From: Thermophilibacter provencensis
Lineage (GTDB): Bacteria; Actinomycetota; Coriobacteriia; Coriobacteriales; Atopobiaceae
Reading direction: 5' to 3'
DNA: 64,000 bases
NCBI RefSeq assembly: GCF_900128445.1
Contig: NZ_LT671417.1
Coordinates: 1,102,769 to 1,166,768, forward strand
Shown here: positions 54,540 through 62,593 of the stretch, piece after piece
Layout: each line of letters begins with the position of its first letter
How positions within the stretch are numbered: the stretch's first letter is position 1
Made by a program: the position numbers and the translations under genes
Notes under the pieces: generated by a model
Databases searched by the model: none
The model's input: only the letters and a program-made list of their open reading frames with translations
Told to the model about the DNA's origin: nothing

Positions 54540-54967
54540 GGCGTTCCCGCGCCGGCAGGGCGGCGGCCCTCGTGGCCCTGGCGTGCGCGCTGGGGGCGAC
54601 CGCCCTGCTGTGGGCAGGGGCGGGCGGCCCTTCCGTGGGGGAGGCCGCTCGGGAGAGTGCGTCCGAGGATGCCAAGGGGGCGCTGCCCCCGAGCTCCGAC
54701 ATCCCGGCGGAGGCGCGGGTGACGAGGTATGAGAGCGGGCGGTCCGTCGTGGACGAAGGGGCGAGTGTGCTGGAGGGCTATCGGTCGCGCGGGGACTGCG
54801 TCCTCGCCCACGCGGGATACATCGATCTGGCGGGGAGGGTATGGGCATGCGTTGTGCAGGGAGCGGGTTGGGCGGAGGTGTGCGTGGTTCAGGAGGGCGC
54901 GCACGGCGGGTGCGAGGTCGTCTCGTGGCGCATGGACGCAGGCGACGTCGATGCCGGGAGTCGCTGA
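54536..54967 (+). CDS. Membrane-anchored small Tad-locus protein, unknown
   Basis: About 143 residues with an N-terminal hydrophobic helix (AALVALACALGATALLWAG), an acidic Ser/Glu stretch, and a Cys-rich C-terminal part (Cys near 85, 102, 113 and 124). A GTG at 54536 overlaps the pilin TGA and is preferred because it places the helix near the N-terminus; an ATG at 54503 in the same frame is the alternative. No family is recognised. Position suggests a minor pilus or surface component. Confidence 0.65.
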   Translation: MRRSRAGRAAALVALACALGATALLWAGAGGPSVGEAARESASEDAKGALPPSSDIPAEARVTRYESGRSVVDEGASVLEGYRSRGDCVLAHAGYIDLAGRVWACVVQGAGWAEVCVVQEGAHGGCEVVSWRMDAGDVDAGSR

Positions 54968-55161
54968 TGCGGTCGAGCTCCGGCCAGTCGACCCTCGAGT
55001 ACATGCTCGTCCTTCTCGCCTTCATGGCCATGGTCTGCGCGCTCGCGCTCGTCTGGCATGCGGCGCGTGACGGGAGGCTGCTCGCGCTCGCCACGGGGGC
55101 GGCGTCACATGGGACGGACCAGGGGGCGGTCGCGCTCCTCAAAGACGTGGCGGCGTTCTGA
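54967..55161 (+). CDS. Small pseudopilin (TadE/Flp-like)
   Basis: A 64-residue protein with the prepilin-like sequence SGQSTLEYMLVLLAFMAMVCALALVW and a short tail. The leader is only about six residues. It starts on the preceding stop (TGATG). It resembles both Flp and the N-terminus of TadE, so it may be a minor pilin initiating pilus assembly. Confidence 0.75.
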   Translation: MRSSSGQSTLEYMLVLLAFMAMVCALALVWHAARDGRLLALATGAASHGTDQGAVALLKDVAAF

Positions 55162-55162
55162 G

Positions 55163-55681
55163 ATGGGGCGCGAGCTCTCGAGAAGCGGCCAGTCGACGGT
55201 GGAGGCGGCGCTGCTCATTCCCGTGACGCTCACCGTCGTTGCGCTTCTCGTGCAGCCGGCCTGCGTCCTGTACACGAGGTCGGTGATGTCGGCTGCGGCC
55301 TACGAGCTCGCCCGCGTGGTCTCCACGAGCCGAGGGTCTGCCGACGAGGTGCGAGCGTACGCGCTAAGGAGGCTCGCGGCGGTTCCCGAGGTGCCGCTGT
55401 TCCACGAGGGCGGTCCCGACGCGTGGGAGGTCGTCGCGGGGGGCCCGGACGACGCGGGGCACGTGAGCGTGTCGGTCGAGGGGCGCGTGAGGCCGCTTCC
55501 GATCCTCGGGGCGATTGTGTCCGCGCTGGGAACGGCGGAGGGCGGCACGGTGGTCGTGCGGGTCGAGGTGAGCTGCGACCTGCGGGCGAGCTGGATTGGG
55601 GGGAGCTATGACGAATGGGTTGGCATCTGGGGCTGGGCCACGGCCGGGACTCGCGCCCGTCCTCGGTCTCTTCAGGGATGA
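55163..55681 (+). CDS. tadE: TadE-like pseudopilin
   Basis: A 172-residue protein with the classic SGQSTVEAALLIPVTLTVVALLVQP prepilin region and an extracytoplasmic domain. The ATG at 55163 is 1 nt after the previous stop. The last 24 codons overlap the next gene in another frame, and that tail (WATAGTRARPRSLQG) is not family-like. The true C-terminus may therefore be extended by the overlap. Confidence 0.82.
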   Translation: MGRELSRSGQSTVEAALLIPVTLTVVALLVQPACVLYTRSVMSAAAYELARVVSTSRGSADEVRAYALRRLAAVPEVPLFHEGGPDAWEVVAGGPDDAGHVSVSVEGRVRPLPILGAIVSALGTAEGGTVVVRVEVSCDLRASWIGGSYDEWVGIWGWATAGTRARPRSLQG

Positions 55682-57668
55682 CGAAGGGGGGTTCACGACC
55701 GTCGCGGTGGCGGTCTCCCTCGTCCTCAGCCTGTCCCTCGTCTTCGCGGCGGCGAGCGCCACATGGGTGGCCGGGCGTTCCTCGGAGGTGCAGCGCGTGG
55801 CGGACGCCTGCGCCCTCGCGGGGGAGAACACGGTCGCGGCCTTCTCGACGGTCGTCCAGGTCATTGACGTGTGCGTGCTTAGCATGGGGCTCGCGGGCGT
55901 CATCGTGCTCGGGGCGGGGCTCGTGGTCTCGTGCGTGCCCGGCCTTTCCGCCGCGGGGGCTGAGGTCACGTCTGCGGGTGGGAGGATTTTGGAGGCCCGG
56001 AGGTCGTTCGCGTCGAGCGCGGGGGAGGGAATCGAGCGTCTCGAGACGACGCTCCCGCTGCTGATCGTGGCCAACTCGGCGTCATGCGTCGAGGCGAACG
56101 AGGCGGGTGGCGTCTCGTACACGGGATGCGCGATTCCGTTTCCCACCGAGTCGCGCTCGGATTTCTCTGCTCTTGAGGCCGATGTCGACGAGGATGAGCT
56201 CGTTGAGCTCTCCGGCCAGATGCAGGAGGTCTCCGACGAGGTCGACGTGGCGCAGAGACGCGCCGACGAGGCGAAGGAGCGAGCGTGGCGGGCGGACTGC
56301 GTTACCGAGCCCTATTGCCTGTGGGAGCGCGCGGCCTCCCTCGCGGGGCTTGGAATTGGGGAGAACCCTGACTATCCGACGGTGGACGGCTGGACCTTCG
56401 GGGTCCCGCTTCTGAGGGCGCGTGCCTACTATGCCGCGCGCTTGGCCTCTGCCCACGTTGGGGGCTCCGGGGCGGAGGAGATGACGGATTCCGCCTGCCG
56501 GCGCGCGTTCTACGAGTACGCCCTCGAGGAGGTGCGGTCTGGCTCATATGAGGAGCACGCTGACGGAACGGTGAGCGTCGACCTCCCGAGCCTCCCGAGA
56601 AACGCCGAGCAGACGCGCGGGACCAGGCTCTACACCGACGCCATGTGGCCGTGCAGCGTCGAGGGGGGCGTGCGCACGCTGCACTCGTCCACGCTCTGCC
56701 CGGGCGCCGGGGGCGCGCCGTCCGGAAGCGCGTCGCTCGCGGACGCTGAGGCGGGGTCTGTCGCCACGTGTGACCAGTGCCGCATGGACATCGGTGACAT
56801 GGGGCGCGTCGCCTCGGCGTCGACGTCCATTGCCAACGGGTTCGAGCATCACTGGCGCATCATCGTCGAGGCGTCGAGGGACTACGAGGCGGCGCGGCGC
56901 GACGAGGCTGCGGCGGAGGCGCGACTGCGGGGTCTTGCTGAGCAGGGGGAGGGAGCGTTCGAGCGCGCGCTCGAGGAGCTCTCCGTCGCCCGGCCCACGC
57001 TCTGCCCTCCCGGCGCATGGGGGTGCGTCGCAGTGGTCGCGCGCTCGGGTTCGAGCGTTCCCCCGGAGCTGACCGCGTCGTTCCTCTCGTCCGCGGAGCT
57101 TCCCGAAGGCGTCGCCGTGTCCGCGGCAGCGCTCGCCCCGGATGATGCCACGGCGGAGAACAACGTGCTCTCGAGCTTCTTTGACTCCCTTGGGGCGAGC
57201 GAATCGGCCCTCGGCGGCGCGCTCGACGGCGTGACGGAGCTCTGGGGGAGACTGCTCGTGGGCTACGGCTCGGCGTACGAGAGCGTGGGGAGCGCCGGGT
57301 CGGAGTTCCTCGGCGGGCTCGATGGGGTGCTCGGCGGGAGCGTGGGCTCCTGGCTGCGGGAGCGTCTCGAGCGGGTGCTGCGCGCCGCGGGCTTCGAGCC
57401 CGTTGACATGCGCCTGAGAAAGCCTGTGCTCACCAACACGCAGGACGTGCTCGACCAGGCGGGTCTCGAGCGAATCTCGACGGTTCGCTCGCTCGTGAAC
57501 GCCCTGCCCGACTCGGGGTCCGCCTTCGACCTCGCCCGTGCGGCCGGCCTCTGGCTCGTGGACGCTGTCGGGGAGGACGAGTTCACCCTCGCCGAGATTC
57601 CCGTCCCGGGGACCGGCCTCTCCATCCCGCTCACCATAGACCTCTCGAGGATGGGAGGTGGCTCGTGA
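55608..57668 (+). CDS. Large TadG-like Tad pilus protein
   Basis: A 686-residue protein with a prepilin-like N-terminus (EGGFTTVAVAVSLVLSLSLVFAAASATWV) after a 25-residue leader. A second hydrophobic stretch (VLSMGLAGVIVLGAGLVVSCV) lies near 90-110, and coiled-coil regions near 195-225 and 420-455. The rest is extracytoplasmic and Ser/Glu/Gly-rich. The ATG at 55608 follows GGGGGGAGCT inside tadE. It resembles TadG in layout but lacks a recognisable von Willebrand A domain. Confidence 0.7.
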   Translation: MTNGLASGAGPRPGLAPVLGLFRDDEGGFTTVAVAVSLVLSLSLVFAAASATWVAGRSSEVQRVADACALAGENTVAAFSTVVQVIDVCVLSMGLAGVIVLGAGLVVSCVPGLSAAGAEVTSAGGRILEARRSFASSAGEGIERLETTLPLLIVANSASCVEANEAGGVSYTGCAIPFPTESRSDFSALEADVDEDELVELSGQMQEVSDEVDVAQRRADEAKERAWRADCVTEPYCLWERAASLAGLGIGENPDYPTVDGWTFGVPLLRARAYYAARLASAHVGGSGAEEMTDSACRRAFYEYALEEVRSGSYEEHADGTVSVDLPSLPRNAEQTRGTRLYTDAMWPCSVEGGVRTLHSSTLCPGAGGAPSGSASLADAEAGSVATCDQCRMDIGDMGRVASASTSIANGFEHHWRIIVEASRDYEAARRDEAAAEARLRGLAEQGEGAFERALEELSVARPTLCPPGAWGCVAVVARSGSSVPPELTASFLSSAELPEGVAVSAAALAPDDATAENNVLSSFFDSLGASESALGGALDGVTELWGRLLVGYGSAYESVGSAGSEFLGGLDGVLGGSVGSWLRERLERVLRAAGFEPVDMRLRKPVLTNTQDVLDQAGLERISTVRSLVNALPDSGSAFDLARAAGLWLVDAVGEDEFTLAEIPVPGTGLSIPLTIDLSRMGGGS

Positions 57669-58144
57669 TGCCCGGGCGTGCGCGCCGGGGGCTGGCGGCG
57701 CGTGGCCAGATGACCGTAGAGCTTGCGGTCGTCGTGCCCGCGGCCATCGTCGTGGCGCTCATCGTGCTCAACCTCATGTGGTTCGTCGAGGCATGCGCCG
57801 CGTTCGACCAGGCCGCGCTCGACGCCGTCGTGGCGCACGGGGTCTCGCCCGCGGGGGAGCAGGAGGGCTCTGCCGCCGTCGCGCAGGTCACGGCCGCGCT
57901 CGAGCGGGCGATGGGCAGGGAGGGCACCTGCGAGGTGGAGGTGAGCGCCCAGGTGGTGTCGGGCGGGGGAGAGGCTGCCCCTCTCGTTGTCTCCCCCTTT
58001 CTCACGCGCTACACCTGCACGCTCGTCTACCGACCGTGGCCGCGGCTTCTGCGGATGCCCGGCGTGACGTACGAGGCGCCCCTCGCGCTCCGGCATGAGC
58101 GGGAGCTCGTCGTCGACCGCTACCGGCCAGGGGTGGTGGTCTGA
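57668..58144 (+). CDS. TadE-like minor pseudopilin
   Basis: A 158-residue protein with the prepilin region ARGQMTVELAVVVPAAIVVAL and an extracytoplasmic domain. The ATG overlaps the TGA of the previous gene (TGATG), with GGGAGG upstream; the GTG one codon earlier is less likely. It is the fourth pilin-like gene in the operon. Confidence 0.8.
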   Translation: MPGRARRGLAARGQMTVELAVVVPAAIVVALIVLNLMWFVEACAAFDQAALDAVVAHGVSPAGEQEGSAAVAQVTAALERAMGREGTCEVEVSAQVVSGGGEAAPLVVSPFLTRYTCTLVYRPWPRLLRMPGVTYEAPLALRHERELVVDRYRPGVVV

Positions 58145-58501
58145 GTGGGCGTCGTGAGGGTGCGCTCTGACGAGAGGCCTTGGCTCTGCCACGAGCTTGT
58201 GGTGCTCTCGACGTGGGCAGAGAGGCTTCGAGGGCTGCTCGGGACGGACGAGGGTGCGGCGCCGGTGATGCTCCTTCGATGCGGCTCCGTCCACACGTTT
58301 GGCATGAGCTACCCAATCGATGTCGCGTTTGTCGGCGAGCGGGGGGAGGTTCTCGAGGTCCGCAGAGGGGTCGGCCCGGGGGAGTTCCTGTCGAGCCCCG
58401 GCGCCGAGTGCACGATCGAGCGCCCGGCGAATGGGGGACGGTGGGTCGAGGAGGGGGAGCATCTGTGGGTCGTCTCGCTCTCCGTGCCACCCGCCACATA
58501 G
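58145..58501 (+). CDS. DUF192 domain protein
   Basis: A 118-residue cytoplasmic protein of the DUF192 family. The family pattern RCGSVHTFGMSYPIDVAFVGERGEVLEV is present. It starts with a GTG directly at the previous stop. DUF192 genes recur in Flp-pilus loci of some Gram-positive bacteria (recollection). The biochemical role is unknown. Confidence 0.85.
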   Translation: MGVVRVRSDERPWLCHELVVLSTWAERLRGLLGTDEGAAPVMLLRCGSVHTFGMSYPIDVAFVGERGEVLEVRRGVGPGEFLSSPGAECTIERPANGGRWVEEGEHLWVVSLSVPPAT

Positions 58502-58515
58502 CGAAGGAGGAGACG

Positions 58516-59052
58516 ATGGGACTGACGAGAGGCGCGCGGGGGAGCTACGAGACCAAGTCGTGCCCCCGCTGTGGCGCCGAGCTCTACGCGGACATGGGCG
58601 TCTGCTACGGATGCCTCTATGACTTCACCAGGGACGCGGGGCATGCCCCCGGAGCCCTGCCGTCACTCGCGGGGGCGGCGCCCTCGCCTGACGATCTCGG
58701 AGGCGACACGGAGGACCTCTCCGTCGCGGCGTCGCTCGCGCAGCGGAGAGGGGCGGAGGTCGGGGTCGTTGTCCGCACGGCGTCGGTCGACCTCTGGATC
58801 CCCGTCTCCGGGTGCGGGACGTCTGTGGGGAGAGACCCGTCGAACGACGTCGTGCTCCATTCGCTCGCCGTCTCGCGACGCCACCTGCACATGGCCCCGA
58901 CGCCGGATGGCATGGAGGTCGAGGACCTGGGCTCCAAGAACCCCGCCACGTATCGGGGGAGGGACGTCTCCGGTCGCATCGTCGTCCCCTACGGGGACGA
59001 GATAGACCTCTGCGGATGCCGCCTCGTCATGACCGGGCCCGAGGCATCGTAG
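58516..59052 (+). CDS. Zinc-ribbon and FHA domain protein
   Basis: A 178-residue protein. The N-terminal zinc ribbon has C16-x2-C19 and C30-x2-C33. A flexible linker is followed by a C-terminal FHA domain with the phospho-threonine loop pattern SVGRDPSNDVVL...VSRRHLHM and GSKN. The ATG at 58516 follows AAGGAGGAGACG. FHA domains read Ser/Thr phosphorylation, so the protein may link a kinase to the pilus or to the JAMM-like neighbour. No kinase is in the window. Confidence 0.88.
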   Translation: MGLTRGARGSYETKSCPRCGAELYADMGVCYGCLYDFTRDAGHAPGALPSLAGAAPSPDDLGGDTEDLSVAASLAQRRGAEVGVVVRTASVDLWIPVSGCGTSVGRDPSNDVVLHSLAVSRRHLHMAPTPDGMEVEDLGSKNPATYRGRDVSGRIVVPYGDEIDLCGCRLVMTGPEAS

Positions 59053-59056
59053 CGAC

Positions 59057-59632
59057 ATGTCGGAAGAGGCGCCGTGGCGCGACGAGGGAACACGCAGGGA
59101 AGTTGACTTCGGACGAGTCGGCGGCAAGTCGTATCGGGCGCTCGTGAGGCATGCGGTCGGCGAGCGCGCCGCGGATGCCGTCCTCGAGGGCATCAGGAGG
59201 ATGCTGCGTCATCGCAGCGGAACGCCATACGAGGACCTCTACGTCCACGACATGCGGGACGGCTTGCTCGTGGGAAGCGTCGTAAAGGCCCGGGCGCCAA
59301 AGAGGGTCGAGTTCACGGAGGGGCTGGCGAGGGCGACCTCGGCGGCCGTGGACGATGGGGCCAAGATCGTCATCGTCCACAACCATCCCGACAGCTTTCC
59401 TCCGTCTGCGGCAGACATACGCAGCCTCATCGCAAACCGCGCGCGGCGCGGCATCATCGCCTGCCACGACGGGAGCCTGTACGTCTTCGAGGTGGTCGGC
59501 AATCCCGTGCCCGGGTATAGTATTGATGATGCAACAATTCGGATGCTCTCGCAGCTGCGTGGCGGGAACGAGCCTGATTTGCTGAGGGGTTACGAGGAGA
59601 GTCTGGGGGTGCGAGTTGAGCATCTACGCTGA
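59057..59632 (+). CDS. JAMM/RadC-like metalloprotease-fold protein
   Basis: A 191-residue protein with the metal signature HNHPDSFPPSAAD: H108, H110, S117 and D120, plus a candidate catalytic Glu (E85 or E88). This matches RadC/JAB-type isopeptidase-fold domains. The RadC N-terminal helix-hairpin-helix is missing, so it is not RadC itself. It starts 4 nt after the FHA gene and overlaps the next small gene by 17 nt. It may process or deconjugate a peptide; the substrate is unknown. Confidence 0.78.
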   Translation: MSEEAPWRDEGTRREVDFGRVGGKSYRALVRHAVGERAADAVLEGIRRMLRHRSGTPYEDLYVHDMRDGLLVGSVVKARAPKRVEFTEGLARATSAAVDDGAKIVIVHNHPDSFPPSAADIRSLIANRARRGIIACHDGSLYVFEVVGNPVPGYSIDDATIRMLSQLRGGNEPDLLRGYEESLGVRVEHLR

Positions 59633-59867
59633 GGTTAACCGCAGGTTCCACGAACTGTATTGCGGTGATGATGACCGCAACGAGTTCATCGAGATTCTCG
59701 AGAAGATGCCGCCGGAAGACCAAGGGCTCTGGCGGATGGAGGCGGAGTTCGAATTCTCCTATCGCGCCGGTCGAGGCGGCAGGCCCGGTTATGCAGAGGA
59801 TGCCGAGCGCGCCATCATGGAGCGCTTCGCCGACGAGGAGGCGGCGCGCTCGGAAAGGGCGGCGTAG
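59616..59867 (+). CDS. Small acidic protein, unknown
   Basis: An 83-residue acidic, helical protein (YCGDDDRNEFIEILEKMP). The start is a TTG overlapping the JAMM-like gene, with GGGGGTG upstream. No family is recognised. Because it is coupled to the JAMM-like gene it may be its substrate, inhibitor or partner. Confidence 0.65.
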   Translation: MSIYAEVNRRFHELYCGDDDRNEFIEILEKMPPEDQGLWRMEAEFEFSYRAGRGGRPGYAEDAERAIMERFADEEAARSERAA

Positions 59868-59920
59868 CCCCGTTCTTCTCGCCCGCCCCTCTCTCCTGTG
59901 GAGGCGCTGGAAAAAAGTCT

Positions 59921-59948
59921 TTGACATGCCGGGCGAGTTTGGTATAGT
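59921..59948 (+). promoter_or_regulatory. Sigma-70 promoter of tRNA-Phe
   Basis: TTGACA (59921-59926) and TATAGT (59943-59948) are spaced 16 bp apart, ending about 16 bp before the tRNA. It is the best sigma-70 match in the window. Confidence 0.9.
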
Positions 59949-59964
59949 AATTCCCGCACCAAAT

Positions 59965-60040
59965 GGCTGGGTAGCTCAGTTGGTAGAGCAGGGGACTGAA
60001 AATCCCCGTGTCAGGGGTTCGACTCCCTTCCCCGCCACCA
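59965..60040 (+). tRNA. tRNA-Phe(GAA)
   Basis: A 76-nt tRNA with anticodon GAA in the loop CTGAAAA, a D arm GCTCAGTTGGTAGAGC, a T arm GGGGTTCGACTCCC and an encoded CCA end (60038-60040). The acceptor stem GGCTGGG/CCCCGCC has one mismatch (U4-C69). No intron or insertion is seen. Confidence 0.95.
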
Positions 60041-60048
60041 GAACTTTC

Positions 60049-60083
60049 GCAGGTCGGAGGCCATGTGTCTCCGACCTGCTTTA
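60049..60083 (+). terminator. Terminator after tRNA-Phe
   Basis: GCAGGTCGGAG and CTCCGACCTGC form an 11-bp perfect stem (60049-60059 with 60069-60079), followed by TTTACT, 9 nt after the tRNA. Confidence 0.9.
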
Positions 60084-60118
60084 CTATCGGCACAAACCTC
60101 GCGCGAGGGGGTCACCCC

Positions 60119-60463
60119 CTAGTAGCGCACCTCGAAATCGGTCTCGTCGGGGACGAGGGGGATGTCCTCGCGCTCGTCGACCGTGTAGCTGATGGGGTAG
60201 CGCCGATACGCCTCGAGCATGCGCGAGAAGAACGCGCCGACGTGCGCGGCGGAGCCCTGGATCTCCGCCGTGACCGACCCGTCGCGCTCGTTTCTCACCC
60301 AGCCCGTGAGGGAGAGCTCGCGGGCGACGCCCATCGAGGTCCAGCGGAAGCCCACGCCCTGGACCTGCCCCACGAAGCGCAGGCGCAGCCTGCGGGCGTC
60401 ATCGGGGAGCGGGGCGGCCGGGGCCTTCTCGGTCTGCTCCGACCTGCGTCTGAAGTTGAACAT
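60119..60463 (-). CDS. acyP: Acylphosphatase
   Basis: A 114-residue cytoplasmic enzyme cleaving acyl phosphates such as carbamoyl phosphate. The active-site loop GQVQGVGFRW, with the essential Arg, and GWVRNERDGSVTAEIQG, with the Asn, are intact. An approximately 25-residue charged N-terminal extension precedes the normal ~90-residue fold. It is convergent with the tRNA terminator. Confidence 0.92.
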   Translation of the reverse strand: MFNFRRRSEQTEKAPAAPLPDDARRLRLRFVGQVQGVGFRWTSMGVARELSLTGWVRNERDGSVTAEIQGSAAHVGAFFSRMLEAYRRYPISYTVDEREDIPLVPDETDFEVRY

Positions 60464-60583
60464 GACGCCTCCTCCCTGCCGTGGCTGTTCTGAATTGGTG
60501 TTCGCCCACGACGCGCGGCCGCGCCGTCGGGCCGTTGCTTACAATAGTAGCCGCGAACGAACGCCCGCGCACAAGGAGGAACG

Positions 60584-62593
60584 ATGGGCTGTACAAGAAG
60601 AGAGTTTCTCGCGCTGGCCTCGGCATCTGCCGCCGTTGGCCTTGCCGCCTGCACCCCCGAGGCGCAGCCGTCCGAGCCCGCCGCCCCGGAGGAGCCCGGC
60701 GAGAAGAACCCCGACGTCGACCTCTCTAAGTTCGAGTCGCTCTCCATCGACGCCTCGAAGTGGCACTACGACGAGGACAACGACGTCTACTACCAGCTCG
60801 GTCTCACCTACTGCCTCTCCCCGGCGACCGAGACCTACGAGTCGCTCGCGATCTTCGTTCCCGGCGCCTACTTCACCGCCGAGAAGAAGGGCGACACCTA
60901 CGCCTGCGCCGTGAACGAGAAGGCCGTGGTGGGCAGCTTCACCCCCGCGACCGCGCCCATCCTCATGCCCATCAACACCGGCACGCTCTCGGCCCAGATG
61001 AGCCCCACGGTGTATGGCTACGAGGGGCTCGCCCCCTACCTTGAGGCCGGCTGCATCTATGTCTACGCGGGCTTCCGCGGCCGCTCCGCCGGGTACGACA
61101 CCGCCTCGGGCTCCGACGAGCTCTTTCCGGGCGGCTCCCCTTGGCCGGTCGTCGACCTCAAGGCGGCCGTCCGCTACCTGCGCTACAACGCCGGCGCCCT
61201 TCCGTGCGACGCGAGCCGCATCTTTGTCTTTGGGTTCTCGGCCGGCGGCGGCGTGAGCGCCGTGCTCGGCTCCTCGGGCGACGCGGCTGAGTTCGCACCC
61301 TACCTCGACTCCATCGGCGCCGTCACGCACGACGCCGAGGGCAACGCGGTCTCCGACGCCATCGCGGGAAGCGCCTCGTGGTGCCCCCTCACCTCCTTCG
61401 ACGTTGCCGACGCCGCCTACGAGTGGGGGGCCGGCCAGTACGCGAGCGCCGACACCCGCGCGGAGGGTACCTGGACCCGCGCCCTCTCCCAGGACCTCGC
61501 CGCCGCCTACGGCGCCTGGGTGAACGAGATGGACCTGCGCTCCGCGGAGGACGAGCAGCTCACGCTCGACGAGACGGAGGCGGGCATCTTTGCGATGGGC
61601 TCCTACGCGAGCGCCCTTCTCGGCAACATCGACGACGCCGCGACCTACTTCGTGCAGAACACGGCGTTCCCGTACACCTATACCCCGCAGCGCCTCGAGG
61701 AGCCCACGTTCCCTGGTGACCCTAACCTCGTGGCGACCCGCGCCTCAGAGGCTGCGGCTCAGTCCGCCACGTCGACGCCACAGGCCGAGGCGCAGGCGGA
61801 CGGCACGGGAGAGGCCCCTGCGGACGGCGGGGCCGGGTCGGACCCCGAGGCTGAGGCCGAAGCCGGCGCTGACGAGACGGCTGATGCCGCTTCCGCGACG
61901 TCGTCCACGAGCGCCGCGAGCGCGCTCACGGGCGTGGCGCAGGTCCAGTCGACGATCTACGACTCTGCCCAGAATTACTTTGCGGCCCTCAACAACGAGG
62001 GCTGGTGGATCAACTACAACCACCGCTCCCAGAGCGTCTCGGTGGCGAGCCTGCGCGACTTCTCCGTCAACCTGCGCCCGGCGAGCCTGCAGGCGTCCCC
62101 CTTCGACCTTCCCAACCGCAGCTCCCGCACCAACCAGCTCTTTGGCATCGGCGAGGAGTCGACCCTGCACTTCGACGCCATAGCGGCCGAGCTCGTCGCG
62201 GCCAACGTCGACGCGTACGCCGCGTGCGAGGGGTGGAGCTCCGAGTACGAGGCCGCTTGGGAGGAGGACCTCGAGAAGGTTGACGCGCTCGAGACCGACA
62301 TGGCCACGCGCGTGTCGATGATGAACCCGCTCTTCTGGCTGAGCGGCCACTATGCGGGCTACGGCCAGGCGTCCGTCGCCCCGCACTGGCGCGTCAATGA
62401 GGGCCTCTTCGACACCGACGCCCCGCTCGGGACCGCCGCTAACATCGTCTTCGCGCTGCGCATGTACGACGGTGTCGCCGACGTCTCCTACACTCCCGTC
62501 TGGGGCCAGGGGCACGTCCTCGCCGAGAGGGCGGGCTCTGCGACGTCCAACCTCGTCGAGTGGGTCGTCTCCTGCTGCACGGCAGCGCAGTGA
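60584..62593 (+). CDS. Tannase-like serine esterase lipoprotein (Tat-type signal)
   Basis: A 669-residue alpha/beta hydrolase resembling bacterial subtype-B tannases and related carboxylesterases. TRREFLALASASAAVGLAAC23 is a Tat signal with lipobox, so the enzyme is surface-anchored. The nucleophile is S219 in GFSAGGG, preceded by PWPVVDLKAAVRYLRYN; a late histidine, H644 in GQGHVL, fits the triad. A roughly 60-residue Ala/Glu/Thr-rich low-complexity stretch (about 385-445) splits the fold. The ATG follows AAGGAGGAACG. A TACAAT lies upstream at 60540. The true substrate, a gallate or other acyl ester, is unproven. Confidence 0.78.
   Translation: MGCTRREFLALASASAAVGLAACTPEAQPSEPAAPEEPGEKNPDVDLSKFESLSIDASKWHYDEDNDVYYQLGLTYCLSPATETYESLAIFVPGAYFTAEKKGDTYACAVNEKAVVGSFTPATAPILMPINTGTLSAQMSPTVYGYEGLAPYLEAGCIYVYAGFRGRSAGYDTASGSDELFPGGSPWPVVDLKAAVRYLRYNAGALPCDASRIFVFGFSAGGGVSAVLGSSGDAAEFAPYLDSIGAVTHDAEGNAVSDAIAGSASWCPLTSFDVADAAYEWGAGQYASADTRAEGTWTRALSQDLAAAYGAWVNEMDLRSAEDEQLTLDETEAGIFAMGSYASALLGNIDDAATYFVQNTAFPYTYTPQRLEEPTFPGDPNLVATRASEAAAQSATSTPQAEAQADGTGEAPADGGAGSDPEAEAEAGADETADAASATSSTSAASALTGVAQVQSTIYDSAQNYFAALNNEGWWINYNHRSQSVSVASLRDFSVNLRPASLQASPFDLPNRSSRTNQLFGIGEESTLHFDAIAAELVAANVDAYAACEGWSSEYEAAWEEDLEKVDALETDMATRVSMMNPLFWLSGHYAGYGQASVAPHWRVNEGLFDTDAPLGTAANIVFALRMYDGVADVSYTPVWGQGHVLAERAGSATSNLVEWVVSCCTAAQ

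Noticed and set aside
60700-60730. GGCGAGAAGAAC inside the esterase gene as a copy of the intergenic motif
   Set aside because: It encodes Gly-Glu-Lys-Asn in frame with normal codon use; a similar case is at the start of the pdxA-like gene. Only intergenic copies were counted.
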